Below, one piece after another: positions 17,851 through 26,627 of a stretch of DNA of 64,000 nucleotides. This stretch comes from Actinomadura barringtoniae (GTDB taxonomy: Bacteria > Actinomycetota > Actinomycetes > Streptosporangiales > Streptosporangiaceae). Each line of letters starts with the position of its first letter. Within the stretch, counting starts at the first letter, position 1. The translations under genes were made by a program, and so were the position numbers. The stretch spans positions 62,001-126,000 of the forward strand of contig NZ_JAGEOJ010000008.1 in NCBI RefSeq assembly GCF_017573505.1. The letters are read 5' to 3'. The notes under the pieces are model-generated. The model was not told the DNA's origin and did not search any database. It saw nothing but the letters and a program-made list of their open reading frames with translations.

Positions 17851-20731
17851 GCCGGCTCCCCTCCTTGAAGTCACGGTCCTTGAAGTAGCGGTCGACGACG
17901 GCTTTGGCTGCGTCGCCGTGGTCGTGCTCCCCGAAGCGGCGGGCGAACGCCCTGCGCCGTTCGGTGTAGGCGGGCTGGTGCGGGAGCGCGACCAGGGCGG
18001 CGAGGAGCTCGTCCTCGGTCCGCGTGATCGGCCCGGGCGCCTCCTCGATCAGGTCGAAGTAGCCGCGGCCCAGCCGCTGCTCGTCGGGGAGGTGGAAGAC
18101 CATCGGCCGGTCGAGCAGGGCGTAGTCGAACATGATCGAGGAATGGTCGGTGACGAGCGTGTCCGCGAGCAGGAGCAGCAGCGTGACGTCCTGCACGTTC
18201 CCGACCTCGATGATCGAGCGGCGGCGGCCGTCGCCCTGCGGCGGGAGGGCGAGCGTGCAGAAGTAGTGCGGGCGGACCAGGAGCACGATGTCGTCGCCGA
18301 GCTCGCGGGCGAAGCGGTCCAGGTCGATCGGCGGATCGATGCGGCGCACCGGGCGGCCGTCGGGGCCCTTGCGGAACGTCGGCGCGTAGAGGACCACGCG
18401 GCGCTTGTCGTGCTTGAGGCCGAGTTTGGCGCGGAGGGCGGCGACATCGCGTTCCAGGTCGGGATCGGGCGTGACGAGCGGGTCGTTGCGCGGGTAACCG
18501 GTGGTCAGCAGCTCTGACTGCACACCGAGGCCCTTGGCCAGGGTGTCGACGTCGTGCTGGGAACGGACCAGGAAACCGTCATAGCGTTCCACCATCCGCT
18601 TCAGGCGTTTGCGTTCGGCGAGCGTGCCGCTCTTCAGCTGCGGCTGGTCCACCCCCATCAGCTTCAGGGCCGAACCGTGCCAGGTCTGGATGTAGGTCGT
18701 CTCGGGCCTCTTACGGAGACCGTCGGGGAAACCCTGGTTGTCCACCCAGAACTGCGCGCGCGCAAGCTTGAGGAAGTACGCCCAGGAACCGCGTTGCACG
18801 AGGTCCGCCTCGGCCGGGAAGCCCCGGGAAGACGACGCGTACGACCACGTGGCGTGGACCGGCAGGCGGGCGCGGCGCAACTCGCGGTAGATGTATTTGG
18901 GATTGTCGCTGTATTGCTTGCCGAGGTGGCTTTCGAACACCACGCTGCCCTTGCGGACCGGGAGCCTGGTGAGGACGCGGTTGAAGACGGCGACCTTGGT
19001 CTTGCGCGACCCGGCCTTGCGTTTCACAGCGCGTTCGACGCTCCTGATCCGCCTCCAGGCGCGGCGGCCGGTCGAGGTGGCGGCGGCGCGGTGGACCAGG
19101 CCGCGGGAGAGGCGGGTGAGGCGGCCCTCGCCGTCCAGCCTGAACGCCACGTGGCCCGCCGAGGTGACGTACGAGCGCATCCGGTCAGCGGCCAGGCGCG
19201 TGAGGCGGGGACGCACGGGGAGGCTGAGCCCGTCCGTGGACGCCTCGGTCTCGTCGTCCTGAGGGCCGGGGAACGTCTGGATCGTCTCGCCGTTGACGAC
19301 GAGGCGCAGGCGCAGGGTCCACACCGGGTCGGCGAAGCCCAGCGGCCTCACCTTGCGCATCGGATCGAAGGTCGCGCGCCAGAGCAGGCGGTCCCCCGCG
19401 TGCTCGACGGTCGCGCGGACGCGGCGCACCCGCCCGGGACGACGGCGATCGGCGAGCTCGAGCCTGGCCTTGATCTCAGCGTCGGCGGGCACGCGGCCGA
19501 GCGGGTTCAGCACGTAGCCGGAGATGACGGCGCGGCCACCGTCGTCGAGCCGCATTCTCGTGACCACGTTGCCGAGCCGCAGCCCGGAGAGGGGACGGCG
19601 GTGGAAGTCCAGGTCGGTGACGTCGAGGACGCTGCGGGCCTGGTCTCCCTGCGGCGGCGTGGCGCCCCAGTAGATCCGTCCGTCCCGTTCGACCAGGTCG
19701 GTGCGCAGCTCGGGCAGGCGTCCGCGGTTGTAGTCGGCGGCGGCGAGCGCGCCGGGCAGGTCGCGTTCGCGCAGCAGGAACGCGGCGATCGCGGGGACGG
19801 CGTGGGCGTCCTCGAACACGCGCGGGTCCAGCTCGCCCAGGTAACCGGCGGCCAGCTCCAGGAACGCCGCCCGGTAGACGGTGTCGCGGCTGCGCAGCTC
19901 CCGAAGGTAAAGGAGCAGGTCGTGGTTGACGAACTTGGCGTCCTTGGCCAGCTTCAGGTCGGCGGCGTCGTGGCGGCGGAACAGCGTGTCGATGCGGCGG
20001 TGGATCTCCAGGCGGTCGGCGAAGTTGGCCAGTTCGGCCCGCCGGTTGGAGATCGAGGGTGCGGACGCGGCGCCGCTCGGCTCGACGAGCCAGTTGTAGA
20101 CCCGGTGCGGGATGAGGGCCGTACGACGGGCGCTCAGGTAGGCCTCGGCGCTGAACAGCAGGTCCTCGTAGTGGAGCCGTTCGACGAAGCGGAGGTCCTG
20201 CTCTTCCAGGAAGCCGCGGCGGTAGGCCTTGTTGGTCGACAGCGTGTCGTAGAGGAGATCGGTGTTCTCCTTGAGCGAGCCGTAGACCGCCCTGTTCTTG
20301 TAAAGCCACGGGTACCAGGGGCGTTCCTTGTTGGCGTGGCGGCCGACGTGCACCCGTGCGCACAGCCCCGAGACCAGGTCGGCATCGCTCTCCTCGGCGG
20401 CGGAGAGCAGGTTGAGGCAGGCATGCGGATCGAGCAGGTCGTCGCTGTCAAGGAACATCACGTACTTGCCGCGCGCCCGTTCGATGCCGGCGTTGCGCGG
20501 CCCGCCGCAGCCGCCGGAGTTGGACGGCAGGCGGAACGAGCGGACCCGGTGCGGGTGAGCGGCGGCGATCCGGTCGGCCGTCTCCCCCGTTCCGTCGGTG
20601 CTGGCGTCGTCGACGACCACCGCCTCGACGCTGCCGAGCGACTGCGCCAGAACCGAGCCGACCGCCCGCGGCAGCCGCCGCTCGTCGTTGTAGGCGATCA
20701 CGACGACGCTGACATCCGGACGTGCCGGCAT
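17843..20731 (-). CDS. GT2 glycosyltransferase fused to CDP-glycerol glycerophosphotransferase (TagF-like)
   Basis: A 962-residue bifunctional enzyme. Residues 1-330 are a GT-A (GT2) domain with SVVVIAYNDERRLPRAV and the metal-binding DSDD at 95-98. A beta-rich linker occupies about 340-560. Residues 570-955 are a TagB/TagF-type polyol-phosphate polymerase with FESHLGKQYSDNPKYIY, TWHGSALKLMG and TDHSSIMFDYALLDRP, whose His residues are catalytic in this family. It should make a teichoic-acid-like polymer at the inner membrane face. A Fur/Zur-like palindrome lies about 80 bp upstream. Confidence 0.85.
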   Translation of the reverse strand: MPARPDVSVVVIAYNDERRLPRAVGSVLAQSLGSVEAVVVDDASTDGTGETADRIAAAHPHRVRSFRLPSNSGGCGGPRNAGIERARGKYVMFLDSDDLLDPHACLNLLSAAEESDADLVSGLCARVHVGRHANKERPWYPWLYKNRAVYGSLKENTDLLYDTLSTNKAYRRGFLEEQDLRFVERLHYEDLLFSAEAYLSARRTALIPHRVYNWLVEPSGAASAPSISNRRAELANFADRLEIHRRIDTLFRRHDAADLKLAKDAKFVNHDLLLYLRELRSRDTVYRAAFLELAAGYLGELDPRVFEDAHAVPAIAAFLLRERDLPGALAAADYNRGRLPELRTDLVERDGRIYWGATPPQGDQARSVLDVTDLDFHRRPLSGLRLGNVVTRMRLDDGGRAVISGYVLNPLGRVPADAEIKARLELADRRRPGRVRRVRATVEHAGDRLLWRATFDPMRKVRPLGFADPVWTLRLRLVVNGETIQTFPGPQDDETEASTDGLSLPVRPRLTRLAADRMRSYVTSAGHVAFRLDGEGRLTRLSRGLVHRAAATSTGRRAWRRIRSVERAVKRKAGSRKTKVAVFNRVLTRLPVRKGSVVFESHLGKQYSDNPKYIYRELRRARLPVHATWSYASSSRGFPAEADLVQRGSWAYFLKLARAQFWVDNQGFPDGLRKRPETTYIQTWHGSALKLMGVDQPQLKSGTLAERKRLKRMVERYDGFLVRSQHDVDTLAKGLGVQSELLTTGYPRNDPLVTPDPDLERDVAALRAKLGLKHDKRRVVLYAPTFRKGPDGRPVRRIDPPIDLDRFARELGDDIVLLVRPHYFCTLALPPQGDGRRRSIIEVGNVQDVTLLLLLADTLVTDHSSIMFDYALLDRPMVFHLPDEQRLGRGYFDLIEEAPGPITRTEDELLAALVALPHQPAYTERRRAFARRFGEHDHGDAAKAVVDRYFKDRDFKEGSRRG

Positions 20732-20810
20732 ACAGGGCCCCCTTCCACGTATGGCCGTGCCGGATTCCTTTCCAGGAACCGCCGGTCAGGGGGCTAAGGA
20801 GGAGCAAAGC

Positions 20811-20827
20811 ATGCGAATGATTCGCAT
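20811..20827. promoter_or_regulatory. 17-bp perfect palindrome, Fur/Zur-like 7-1-7 box
   Basis: ATGCGAAT-G-ATTCGCAT is an exact inverted repeat about 80 bp before the GT2-TagF start. Its TGnnAATnATTnnCA layout matches the 7-1-7 pattern of Fur-family (especially Zur) sites. The regulator is inferred; a different repressor is possible. Confidence 0.45.
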
Positions 20828-20906
20828 TACCCGACATTCGCGAAGGCCCCGGCGAGTCCCCCGAAGCGCTTGAGGAGCCCCTAAATGCTTGAGCGGCCCC
20901 GAAACG

Positions 20907-20943
20907 CCAGAAGGCGTCCGGCGGTATGCCGGACGCCTTCTGG
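20907..20943. terminator. Strong hairpin terminator downstream of the CHAP gene
   Basis: A perfect 16-bp stem (CCAGAAGGCGTCCGGC and its complement) with a 5-nt loop lies about 77 bp beyond the CHAP stop codon. On the minus strand it is followed by a short T run (CGTTTC). It separates the CHAP unit from the glycopolymer operon. Confidence 0.75.
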
Positions 20944-21019
20944 TTTGGGGCTGGGGGGTCGGGGGGTGCCAGGGGGTTTCGGGGGTCGGGGGAAGGGGCG
21001 AGGCCGGGATCGGGGGTGA

Positions 21020-21763
21020 TCAGCCGTCGTAGTCGGGGTAGCCGTAGCCGACGACCGCCGACTTGCTCCGCACCTTCTTCTCGACCTTGTTGTTGGTGTT
21101 GCCCTCGATCGTGGTGATCGTGCCGTTGCCGTTGTCCTTGACGACCATGCCGACGTGGTCGATGTCGCCGGTCGAGCCCTTGTCGCCCTTGCTCCAGCTG
21201 TAGAAGACCAGCGCGCCCGGCTTGGCCTTCTTGCCCCAGCGCTTGGTCTTGTCGAGCCAGTTGGCGTGCTGGACGGTGTAGGCGTCCCAGCCCATGCCCT
21301 TGACGCCGGTCTGCGCGCCGATCCAGGACACGAACATGTCGCACCACTCGGCGCCCTTGTACTCACCGGGGTTGCCGCCGTCGCGCTTGGCGGTCAGCTT
21401 GGCCTCGTTGGTGGAGGTGTACCAGTCGGCGAACTTGGTGTGGCCGCCCGGCCCCTCGGAGATGCCGATCTGCTTCTCGGCGAGCTTGATCGCGTCCGCG
21501 GCCTTGATCGGCTTGGCGGCCTTGACCTTGGCGGGGGCGGACTTGGCGGCCTCGCCCTTCGCGGCGCCGGCCTTGTTCTCGGCCACGGCCGCCGCCGCAC
21601 CCTGGGCCTTGGCCGCGGGCTTGGCGTCCGCGCTGGCGTCGTCGGCGCTGAACGGGTTGAGGACCGCCAGGCCGAGCGCTCCCGCGAGCACCGCTCCGAC
21701 GGCCACGCCCACGACGACGTTCGGCTCGTCCGACGCGGACTTCACAGTGTTGCGATCGAGCAT
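21020..21763 (-). CDS. CHAP-domain peptidoglycan hydrolase
   Basis: A 247-residue protein with one N-terminal hydrophobic segment (about 17-37, signal or anchor), an Ala/Lys-rich linker to about 90, and a C-terminal CHAP amidase/endopeptidase domain. Catalytic residues are Cys141 (GAEWCDMFVSW), His203 (DIDHVGMV) and Glu220/Asn222 (TTIEGNT). It should cleave peptide bonds in the cell wall. The ATG has an AAGGAG site 8 bases upstream and follows a c-di-AMP riboswitch, so its expression is tied to cell-wall or osmotic state. Confidence 0.88.
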   Translation of the reverse strand: MLDRNTVKSASDEPNVVVGVAVGAVLAGALGLAVLNPFSADDASADAKPAAKAQGAAAAVAENKAGAAKGEAAKSAPAKVKAAKPIKAADAIKLAEKQIGISEGPGGHTKFADWYTSTNEAKLTAKRDGGNPGEYKGAEWCDMFVSWIGAQTGVKGMGWDAYTVQHANWLDKTKRWGKKAKPGALVFYSWSKGDKGSTGDIDHVGMVVKDNGNGTITTIEGNTNNKVEKKVRSKSAVVGYGYPDYDG

Positions 21764-21789
21764 GAAGAGAACTCCTTATATCTCCCATG

Positions 21790-21935
21790 TCGCCTACCGG
21801 GTTAGCTGACGGATTCGGGCATGGAAGAGCCCTACGGCGCGCTCATTGGCGGCGCCGATTCACCCCTGAAACGTGGGTCCCCGGCTCCGCGTCCATTGGG
21901 GGGACGCGGACTCGGCCACGGGCATCGCATGGGAC
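21790..21935 (-). promoter_or_regulatory. c-di-AMP riboswitch (ydaO/yuaA type)
   Basis: Read on the minus strand, the CHAP leader carries the hallmark 3' element CCCGAATCCGTCAGC followed by TAACCCGGTAGGCG (complement of 21791-21819), and upstream of it a second conserved element GGGGTGAATCGGCGCC (complement of 21851-21866) with GCCGTAGGGC between. These are the sequence hallmarks of ydaO-class riboswitches, which in actinomycetes precede wall-hydrolase genes and shut them off when c-di-AMP binds. The 5' boundary is approximate. Confidence 0.88.
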
Positions 21936-22260
21936 GGGTGCCCGCTTATTCGGATGGATCTCGGCAATGAGGGGGCGCGGGGGTTTTCGCCGCGCGGGGG
22001 GCCGGACGACCTTCGGGTCATCCGGGCGGTCACGGCCTCCTAGGGCGTGCGTGACCTGCGGCGACGCATGGGACGCGTCGCGAATTTCAGACAGAAGGTA
22101 TCAAACCTCAACGAGATGGCAAATCGACTCCAAAGAATCTTCCTTGGAAGCCGCAAGACCCCAACACGCAGGCCATCCCGGACCATTCCCAGGCCCCAAG
22201 ACCTGGTCAAGATTGTCCGCCGGGCGTCGCCGTGGGCCCGCGCGGGGGAATTTTGCATTC
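21936..22260. other. Intergenic region upstream of the DUF6069 gene
   Basis: About 325 bp between the riboswitch and the membrane-protein gene. It presumably holds the divergent promoters. No coding frame with convincing codon use was seen. A local AT-rich stretch (22081-22150) stands out from the surrounding GC content, but no clear promoter could be assigned. Confidence 0.5.
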
Positions 22261-22743
22261 ATGGCCTACAACACCGGTACCGGCTCGCCGTACCAGCAGC
22301 AGACGCCCCGGAGGCCGCCGGTCAACGCCGGCCGCCTGTGGGCCGGGGGTGTCGCCACCGCCGTGGTGGCCGCGGCCGTCGGGATCGTGGGGCTCTTCGT
22401 GACCCGCGGGATCTTCGACATCCCGGTGTGGCTCCCCGACGGCCAGCACCGCGTGGTGGACGCCACGGCCGCCGAGGTCGCGGTCTGGGGCGCGTTCGCC
22501 GCACTGGTGGCGACAGCCCTCATGCACCTGCTGCTCGTCACGACGCCGAGCCCGCGGCAGTTCTTTACCTGGATCGTGATGCTGGCCACGCTCATCGCGG
22601 TGCTCTGGCCGTTCACCACGGGGATGTCGCTGGCCAGCAAGATCGCCGGGGCCGCGATCGCGGGCGTCATGGGCGTCGCGATCGGCATGCTGCTGAACTC
22701 CGTGGCCGCGTCCGCCACCCGTCCCAACCTCCCGCCGGTCTGA
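22261..22743 (+). CDS. DUF6069-type four-helix membrane protein
   Basis: A 160-residue integral membrane protein. A short Gln/Pro-rich cytoplasmic lead (about 1-25) precedes four hydrophobic segments at about 27-50, 70-95, 103-122 and 127-150. The pattern matches the actinobacterial DUF6069 family, whose function is unknown. The stop codon is 1 base from the start of the ClC-type channel gene, so the two are probably made together. Confidence 0.75.
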   Translation: MAYNTGTGSPYQQQTPRRPPVNAGRLWAGGVATAVVAAAVGIVGLFVTRGIFDIPVWLPDGQHRVVDATAAEVAVWGAFAALVATALMHLLLVTTPSPRQFFTWIVMLATLIAVLWPFTTGMSLASKIAGAAIAGVMGVAIGMLLNSVAASATRPNLPPV

Positions 22744-22744
22744 G

Positions 22745-24190
22745 GTGGCCCCCAACAAGCCCGGCTCCCCCCAGCCCGGCCCCACACCGTCCGGCCCCAC
22801 ACCGTCCGACGCCACACCGTCCGACGCCACACCGTCCGACGCCACACCGCCCGGCCCCACGACGCCCGGACCCAGCGAGAACGGCTCACCCCCTCCCGGC
22901 GCTGCGCCGTCCGGCCGCATCCCGACAGGCCCCATCCTGACCGCGCGGGCCAAGGCGCTGCTGCCGCTCGTGATCCCGGCGCTGGCGGTCGGCATCGGCT
23001 CCAGCCTCGTGCTGCTCGCGCTGAGCGCGGTCGCCGAGTGGCTCCAGGACGTTCTGTGGGACCACCTGCCGGTCGCGATCGGCGCCGACGGATCGAGCGC
23101 GTGGTGGACGCTGGTCATCCTGATGGCGACCGGCGCGGCCGTGGGCCTGGTGGTCTGGAAGGTCCCTGGGCATGGCGGACCCGACCCGGCCACCGAGGGC
23201 CTGATCGCGCCGCCGATGGCGCCGAGGATGCTGCCGAGCCTGTTCCTGGTGACCGGCCTGGCCCTCGCCGGTGGCGTCAGCCTCGGCCCCGAGAACCCGA
23301 TCACGGCGGCCAACATCGCGCTGGCCTTCGCCATCGGAGCCCGCCTCATTCCCGCCATCTCGGGCGAGATGTGGCTGGCCATGGCGGCGGCGGGCACGGT
23401 CGGCGCGCTCTTCGGCACCCCGGTGGCGGCCGCGCTGATCCTGTCCGAGATGCCGATGGGCAAGTCCAGCCTGCCGCTGTGGGACCGCCTCTTCGCGCCG
23501 CTGGTGGCGGCCGCCGCCGGAGCGATCACCACGTCCGTCATCGCCTCGCCGATGATCGCGTTCAAGATGCCCGCCTACCGCGGCGTCGAGCTGATCGACC
23601 TGGTCAGCGGCTCGATCATCGCGGTGGCCGCGTGCGCGATCGGCCTGGCCGCCGTCTACGTCTTCCCGCACGCGTACGCGCTCTTCCAGCGCGTCCAGCA
23701 CGTCTCCAACCCGTTCGTCATGATCACCCTGGGCGGCACGCTGCTCGGCGTCCTCGGCATGATCGGCGGGCAGGTCACGCTCTTCAAGGGCCTGGACGAG
23801 ACCAAGGAGCTCCTGGCGGCCGGCTACTCCGGCCCGCACCTCTTCCTGATCATCATCGTCAAGATCGCCGCACTGCTGATCGCCGCCACCTGCGGCTTCC
23901 GCGGCGGACGGATCTTCCCGGCGATGTTCATCGGCGTCGCGATCGGCATGTTCAGCGTCGCGCTCGTCGACTCGATCCCCGTCTCGCTGGCCGTCGTCTG
24001 CGGCGTCCTGGGCGTCCTCGTCGCGATCACCCGCCAGGGCTGGCTGAGCCTCTTCGCCGCCCTGGCGATCGTCGGCGACACCCGGCTGCTCCCGGTCGCC
24101 TGCATCGCCGTACTGCCCGCCTGGCTGCTGGCCACCGGACACCCGGAGATGCTCATCGAGGAAAAGGAGCCCGCGACCACCACCGCCTAA
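22745..24190 (+). CDS. ClC-family chloride channel/transporter
   Basis: A 481-residue membrane protein starting at GTG. The first 60 residues are a Pro/Ser/Thr tail made partly of five 15-bp repeats. About ten helices follow with ClC selectivity signatures: GVSLGPENPIT (the GxxxGPExP motif with the gating Glu), GALFGTPVAA, and FRGGRIFPAMFIG. It should carry chloride or another anion. It is coupled to the DUF6069 gene (1-bp gap). No CBS domains are present. Confidence 0.85.
   Translation: MAPNKPGSPQPGPTPSGPTPSDATPSDATPSDATPPGPTTPGPSENGSPPPGAAPSGRIPTGPILTARAKALLPLVIPALAVGIGSSLVLLALSAVAEWLQDVLWDHLPVAIGADGSSAWWTLVILMATGAAVGLVVWKVPGHGGPDPATEGLIAPPMAPRMLPSLFLVTGLALAGGVSLGPENPITAANIALAFAIGARLIPAISGEMWLAMAAAGTVGALFGTPVAAALILSEMPMGKSSLPLWDRLFAPLVAAAAGAITTSVIASPMIAFKMPAYRGVELIDLVSGSIIAVAACAIGLAAVYVFPHAYALFQRVQHVSNPFVMITLGGTLLGVLGMIGGQVTLFKGLDETKELLAAGYSGPHLFLIIIVKIAALLIAATCGFRGGRIFPAMFIGVAIGMFSVALVDSIPVSLAVVCGVLGVLVAITRQGWLSLFAALAIVGDTRLLPVACIAVLPAWLLATGHPEMLIEEKEPATTTA
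22784..22858 (+). repeat. Five tandem 15-bp repeats in the ClC gene
   Basis: Consecutive units of ACACCGTCCGACGCC (first and last diverged) encode T-P-S-D-A repeats in the disordered N-terminal tail. The 15-bp length keeps the frame if copies are gained or lost. Confidence 0.85.
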
Positions 24191-24267
24191 GCCGCTTCCC
24201 GGAGGCCGCCACCCCGCAGCCGCACATCCCGCAGGCCGCTTCTCCATAGCGCGCTACCCGTGGGCCG

Positions 24268-24996
24268 CTATCCCGTAGTGAGCCCGCCGTCGACCGCGAA
24301 CTCAGTCCCGGTCATGTAGGAGGACGCGTCCGAGGCGAGGAAGAGCACGAGCCCCGCGACGTCCTCGGGCAGCCCGACCCGCCCGAGCGGCGCCCGGTCG
24401 AACTTCCCCTCGCCGCGCTCGAATCCGGAGGCCGCGACCATCGGCGTGTCGATCGCACCCGGGTGTACGGAGTTGACCCTGATCCTGTCCGCCGCCAGAT
24501 CCAGCGCCGCCGAACGAGTGAGCCCGCGCAGCCCGAACTTGGACGCCCCGTACGCGCTGTGCCCGGGAATGCCCCGCAGCCCGGCCGTCGAGGAGATGTT
24601 CACGATCGACCCGCCGTTCCTCCGCATCGCCGGGACGACCGCCTGGATGCCAAGGAACGGCCCTATGAGATTGACCCGCAGGATCTGCTCGAAGCGTTCT
24701 TCGGTCTCCTGGTCGACGGGTGCCGTCCGCCAGATCGCGGCGTTGTTGACCAGCACGTCGATCCGCCCGTACGCCTCCAGCGCGCCCTCGACGACCTCGC
24801 CCCAGGACTCCGCCGAGGCCACGTCATGCCGGACGAACAGGCCACCGACCTCTTCGGCGACCTTCTCCCCCTCGTCCAGGAGGTCGGTCACCACCGCCCG
24901 CGCGCCCGCCTCCGCCAGCAGCCGCGCCTCGACCGCGCCCTGCCCACGCGCCCCGCCCGTGACGATGGCGACCTTCCCGTCGAGCCTGATCTCCAT
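24268..24996 (-). CDS. SDR-family oxidoreductase (hydroxysteroid-dehydrogenase-like)
   Basis: A 242-residue classical SDR: TGGARGQG in the cofactor loop, NNAA, and the SSTAGLRGIPGHSAYGASK active site with Ser, Tyr and Lys. The TGGARGQG-type loop and short length resemble 3-alpha/20-beta-hydroxysteroid dehydrogenases. The start at 24996 has AAGGAGG upstream at ideal spacing; the longer frame adds a non-homologous tail. It stands alone, divergent from galT. Confidence 0.85.
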   Translation of the reverse strand: MEIRLDGKVAIVTGGARGQGAVEARLLAEAGARAVVTDLLDEGEKVAEEVGGLFVRHDVASAESWGEVVEGALEAYGRIDVLVNNAAIWRTAPVDQETEERFEQILRVNLIGPFLGIQAVVPAMRRNGGSIVNISSTAGLRGIPGHSAYGASKFGLRGLTRSAALDLAADRIRVNSVHPGAIDTPMVAASGFERGEGKFDRAPLGRVGLPEDVAGLVLFLASDASSYMTGTEFAVDGGLTTG

Positions 24997-25100
24997 GAAC
25001 GCACCCTCCTTGAGTATTCCTAATAGAAACATCTCTCGAAAAGAGTGTCACCCCACCGCCGTGCTCCATGGCAGGCTGAACACATGATCGAGGGACTCGA

Positions 25101-26126
25101 ATGAAGCGCACCGCGACCCGGCTCGCCGACGGCCGCGAGCTGATCTACTTCGACCGCCGCGATGACGTCGACCGGAGCGCCGCCGACGAGCGCTCCCTTC
25201 CGCCGCGGCCGGCCCCCTCCCAATTGCGGCACGACCCCCTGCTGGACGAATGGGTGGCCATCGCCTCCCATCGCCAGGACCGCACGTTCCTGCCGTCCAC
25301 CAACGACTGCCCCCTGTGCCCGTCCTCGCCGGGACACCTCACCGAGGTCCCCTCCCCCGACTACGAGGTGGCCGTCTTCGAGAACCGCTTCCCGTCCTAC
25401 GGTCCCGCGGGCACAGACATGCCCAGTGGCCGCTGCGAGGTGGTCTGCTTCAGCTCCGACCACAACGCCTCGTTCGCGTCACTTCCCCCTGCTCAGGTGC
25501 AGACCGTTCTGGAAGCCTGGGCGGACCGGACCCGCGAGCTCTCTGCCCTTCCCGGCGTAGAGCAGGTCTTCTGCTTCGAAAACCGCGGCGAGGCGATCGG
25601 CGTGACGCTCTCCCACCCCCACGGGCAGATCTACGCGTACCCCTTCGTCGCCCCCCGGACGCGCCAGATGCTGGACGTGGCCCGCAACTACCCCGGCGAC
25701 CTCTATGCCGACGTACTGGCCGCCGAACGCAAGCAGGGTGAACGCGTTGTGGCGAGCAACGACCTATGGACGGCGTTCGTCCCTCGCGCACCCCGCTACC
25801 CCTACGAGCTGCACATCTTCCCCCACCGCCCCATGCCCGACCTCACGGTCCTAGACCAGGACGACCGCGAAGCCTTCGGCGACCTCTACCTCGACGTCCT
25901 CGGCAAACTGGACCGCCTCTTCGGCTTCCCCCTCCCCTACGTCTCCGCGTGGCACCAGGCCCCCGTGAACCGCGACCGCGACATCGCCTGGCTGCACCTG
26001 GAGCTGTTCTCCATCCAAAGAGCCCCCGGCAAACTCAAGTTCCTTGCCGGGTCAGAATCCGCCATGGGCGCGTTCGTCAACGACGTGAGCCCCGAGGAAG
26101 CCGCCGAGCGCCTCCGCACCGCCTAA
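25101..26126 (+). CDS. galT: Galactose-1-phosphate uridylyltransferase
   Basis: A 341-residue GalT that exchanges UMP between UDP-glucose and galactose-1-phosphate in the Leloir pathway. It carries the nucleophile motif HPHGQ (His174) and a likely zinc pair Cys70/Cys73 (CPLC), plus the C-terminal HxH region SAWHQAPVN and LHLELF. No galK or galE is adjacent, which is unusual because the three genes are often together. The next gene begins 10 bases after the stop. Confidence 0.9.
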   Translation: MKRTATRLADGRELIYFDRRDDVDRSAADERSLPPRPAPSQLRHDPLLDEWVAIASHRQDRTFLPSTNDCPLCPSSPGHLTEVPSPDYEVAVFENRFPSYGPAGTDMPSGRCEVVCFSSDHNASFASLPPAQVQTVLEAWADRTRELSALPGVEQVFCFENRGEAIGVTLSHPHGQIYAYPFVAPRTRQMLDVARNYPGDLYADVLAAERKQGERVVASNDLWTAFVPRAPRYPYELHIFPHRPMPDLTVLDQDDREAFGDLYLDVLGKLDRLFGFPLPYVSAWHQAPVNRDRDIAWLHLELFSIQRAPGKLKFLAGSESAMGAFVNDVSPEEAAERLRTA

Positions 26127-26135
26127 AGGAGACAA

Positions 26136-26627
26136 TTGCAGGAACTCGTCACCTACCTAGAGATGACCAGCCCCGACGACCTCAACCCGGCCACGGTCCT
26201 CCCGACCATCGCCCTGGTCCCCGCGACAGGCCCCCAGACCCGCGCGCTGACCCTCCGCATCGGCACCCAGTACAACTGGGACAGCGCCGCGTTCACCGAC
26301 GCCCAATGGTCGGACTACCTGGCCCGCACCGACTCCTGGATGATCACGTCCAACGACCAGCCCGCCGGCCTGGCCGACTACGAGGTCACCGGCGACACGG
26401 TCGAGGTCACCACGTTCGGCCTGGTCCCCGAGTTCGTGGGCAAGGGCATCGGCGCCCACGCGCTCACGCTCACCCTCCAACGCGCCTGGACCCTGACCCC
26501 CACGATCAGCCGCGTCTGGCTGCACACCTCGACCCAGGATCACCCGAACGCGCTGCCGAACTACCGCAAGCGAGGCCTGCGCCCGTTCAAGACGAAGCCC
26601 GGTATATCTCTCCCGCCAGCTTCGTGA
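26136..26627 (+). CDS. GNAT-family N-acetyltransferase
   Basis: A 163-residue GNAT protein. The acetyl-CoA loop region reads GLVPEFVGKGIGAHALT (about 98-114) and the C-terminal beta-strand has the NALPNYRKRGLRPF ending typical of the fold. The start is a TTG at 26136 with AAAGGAG just upstream (26125-26131) and no better Met near. It follows galT by 9 bases and its 3' end overlaps the convergent serine-hydrolase gene by 41 bp. The substrate is unknown. Confidence 0.75.
   Translation: MQELVTYLEMTSPDDLNPATVLPTIALVPATGPQTRALTLRIGTQYNWDSAAFTDAQWSDYLARTDSWMITSNDQPAGLADYEVTGDTVEVTTFGLVPEFVGKGIGAHALTLTLQRAWTLTPTISRVWLHTSTQDHPNALPNYRKRGLRPFKTKPGISLPPAS

Noticed and set aside
18554-20797. A 747-codon plus-strand frame opposite the GT2-TagF gene
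   Set aside because: Shadow frame with low-complexity Ala/Gly/Val composition; the opposite strand holds DSDD and TagF motifs.
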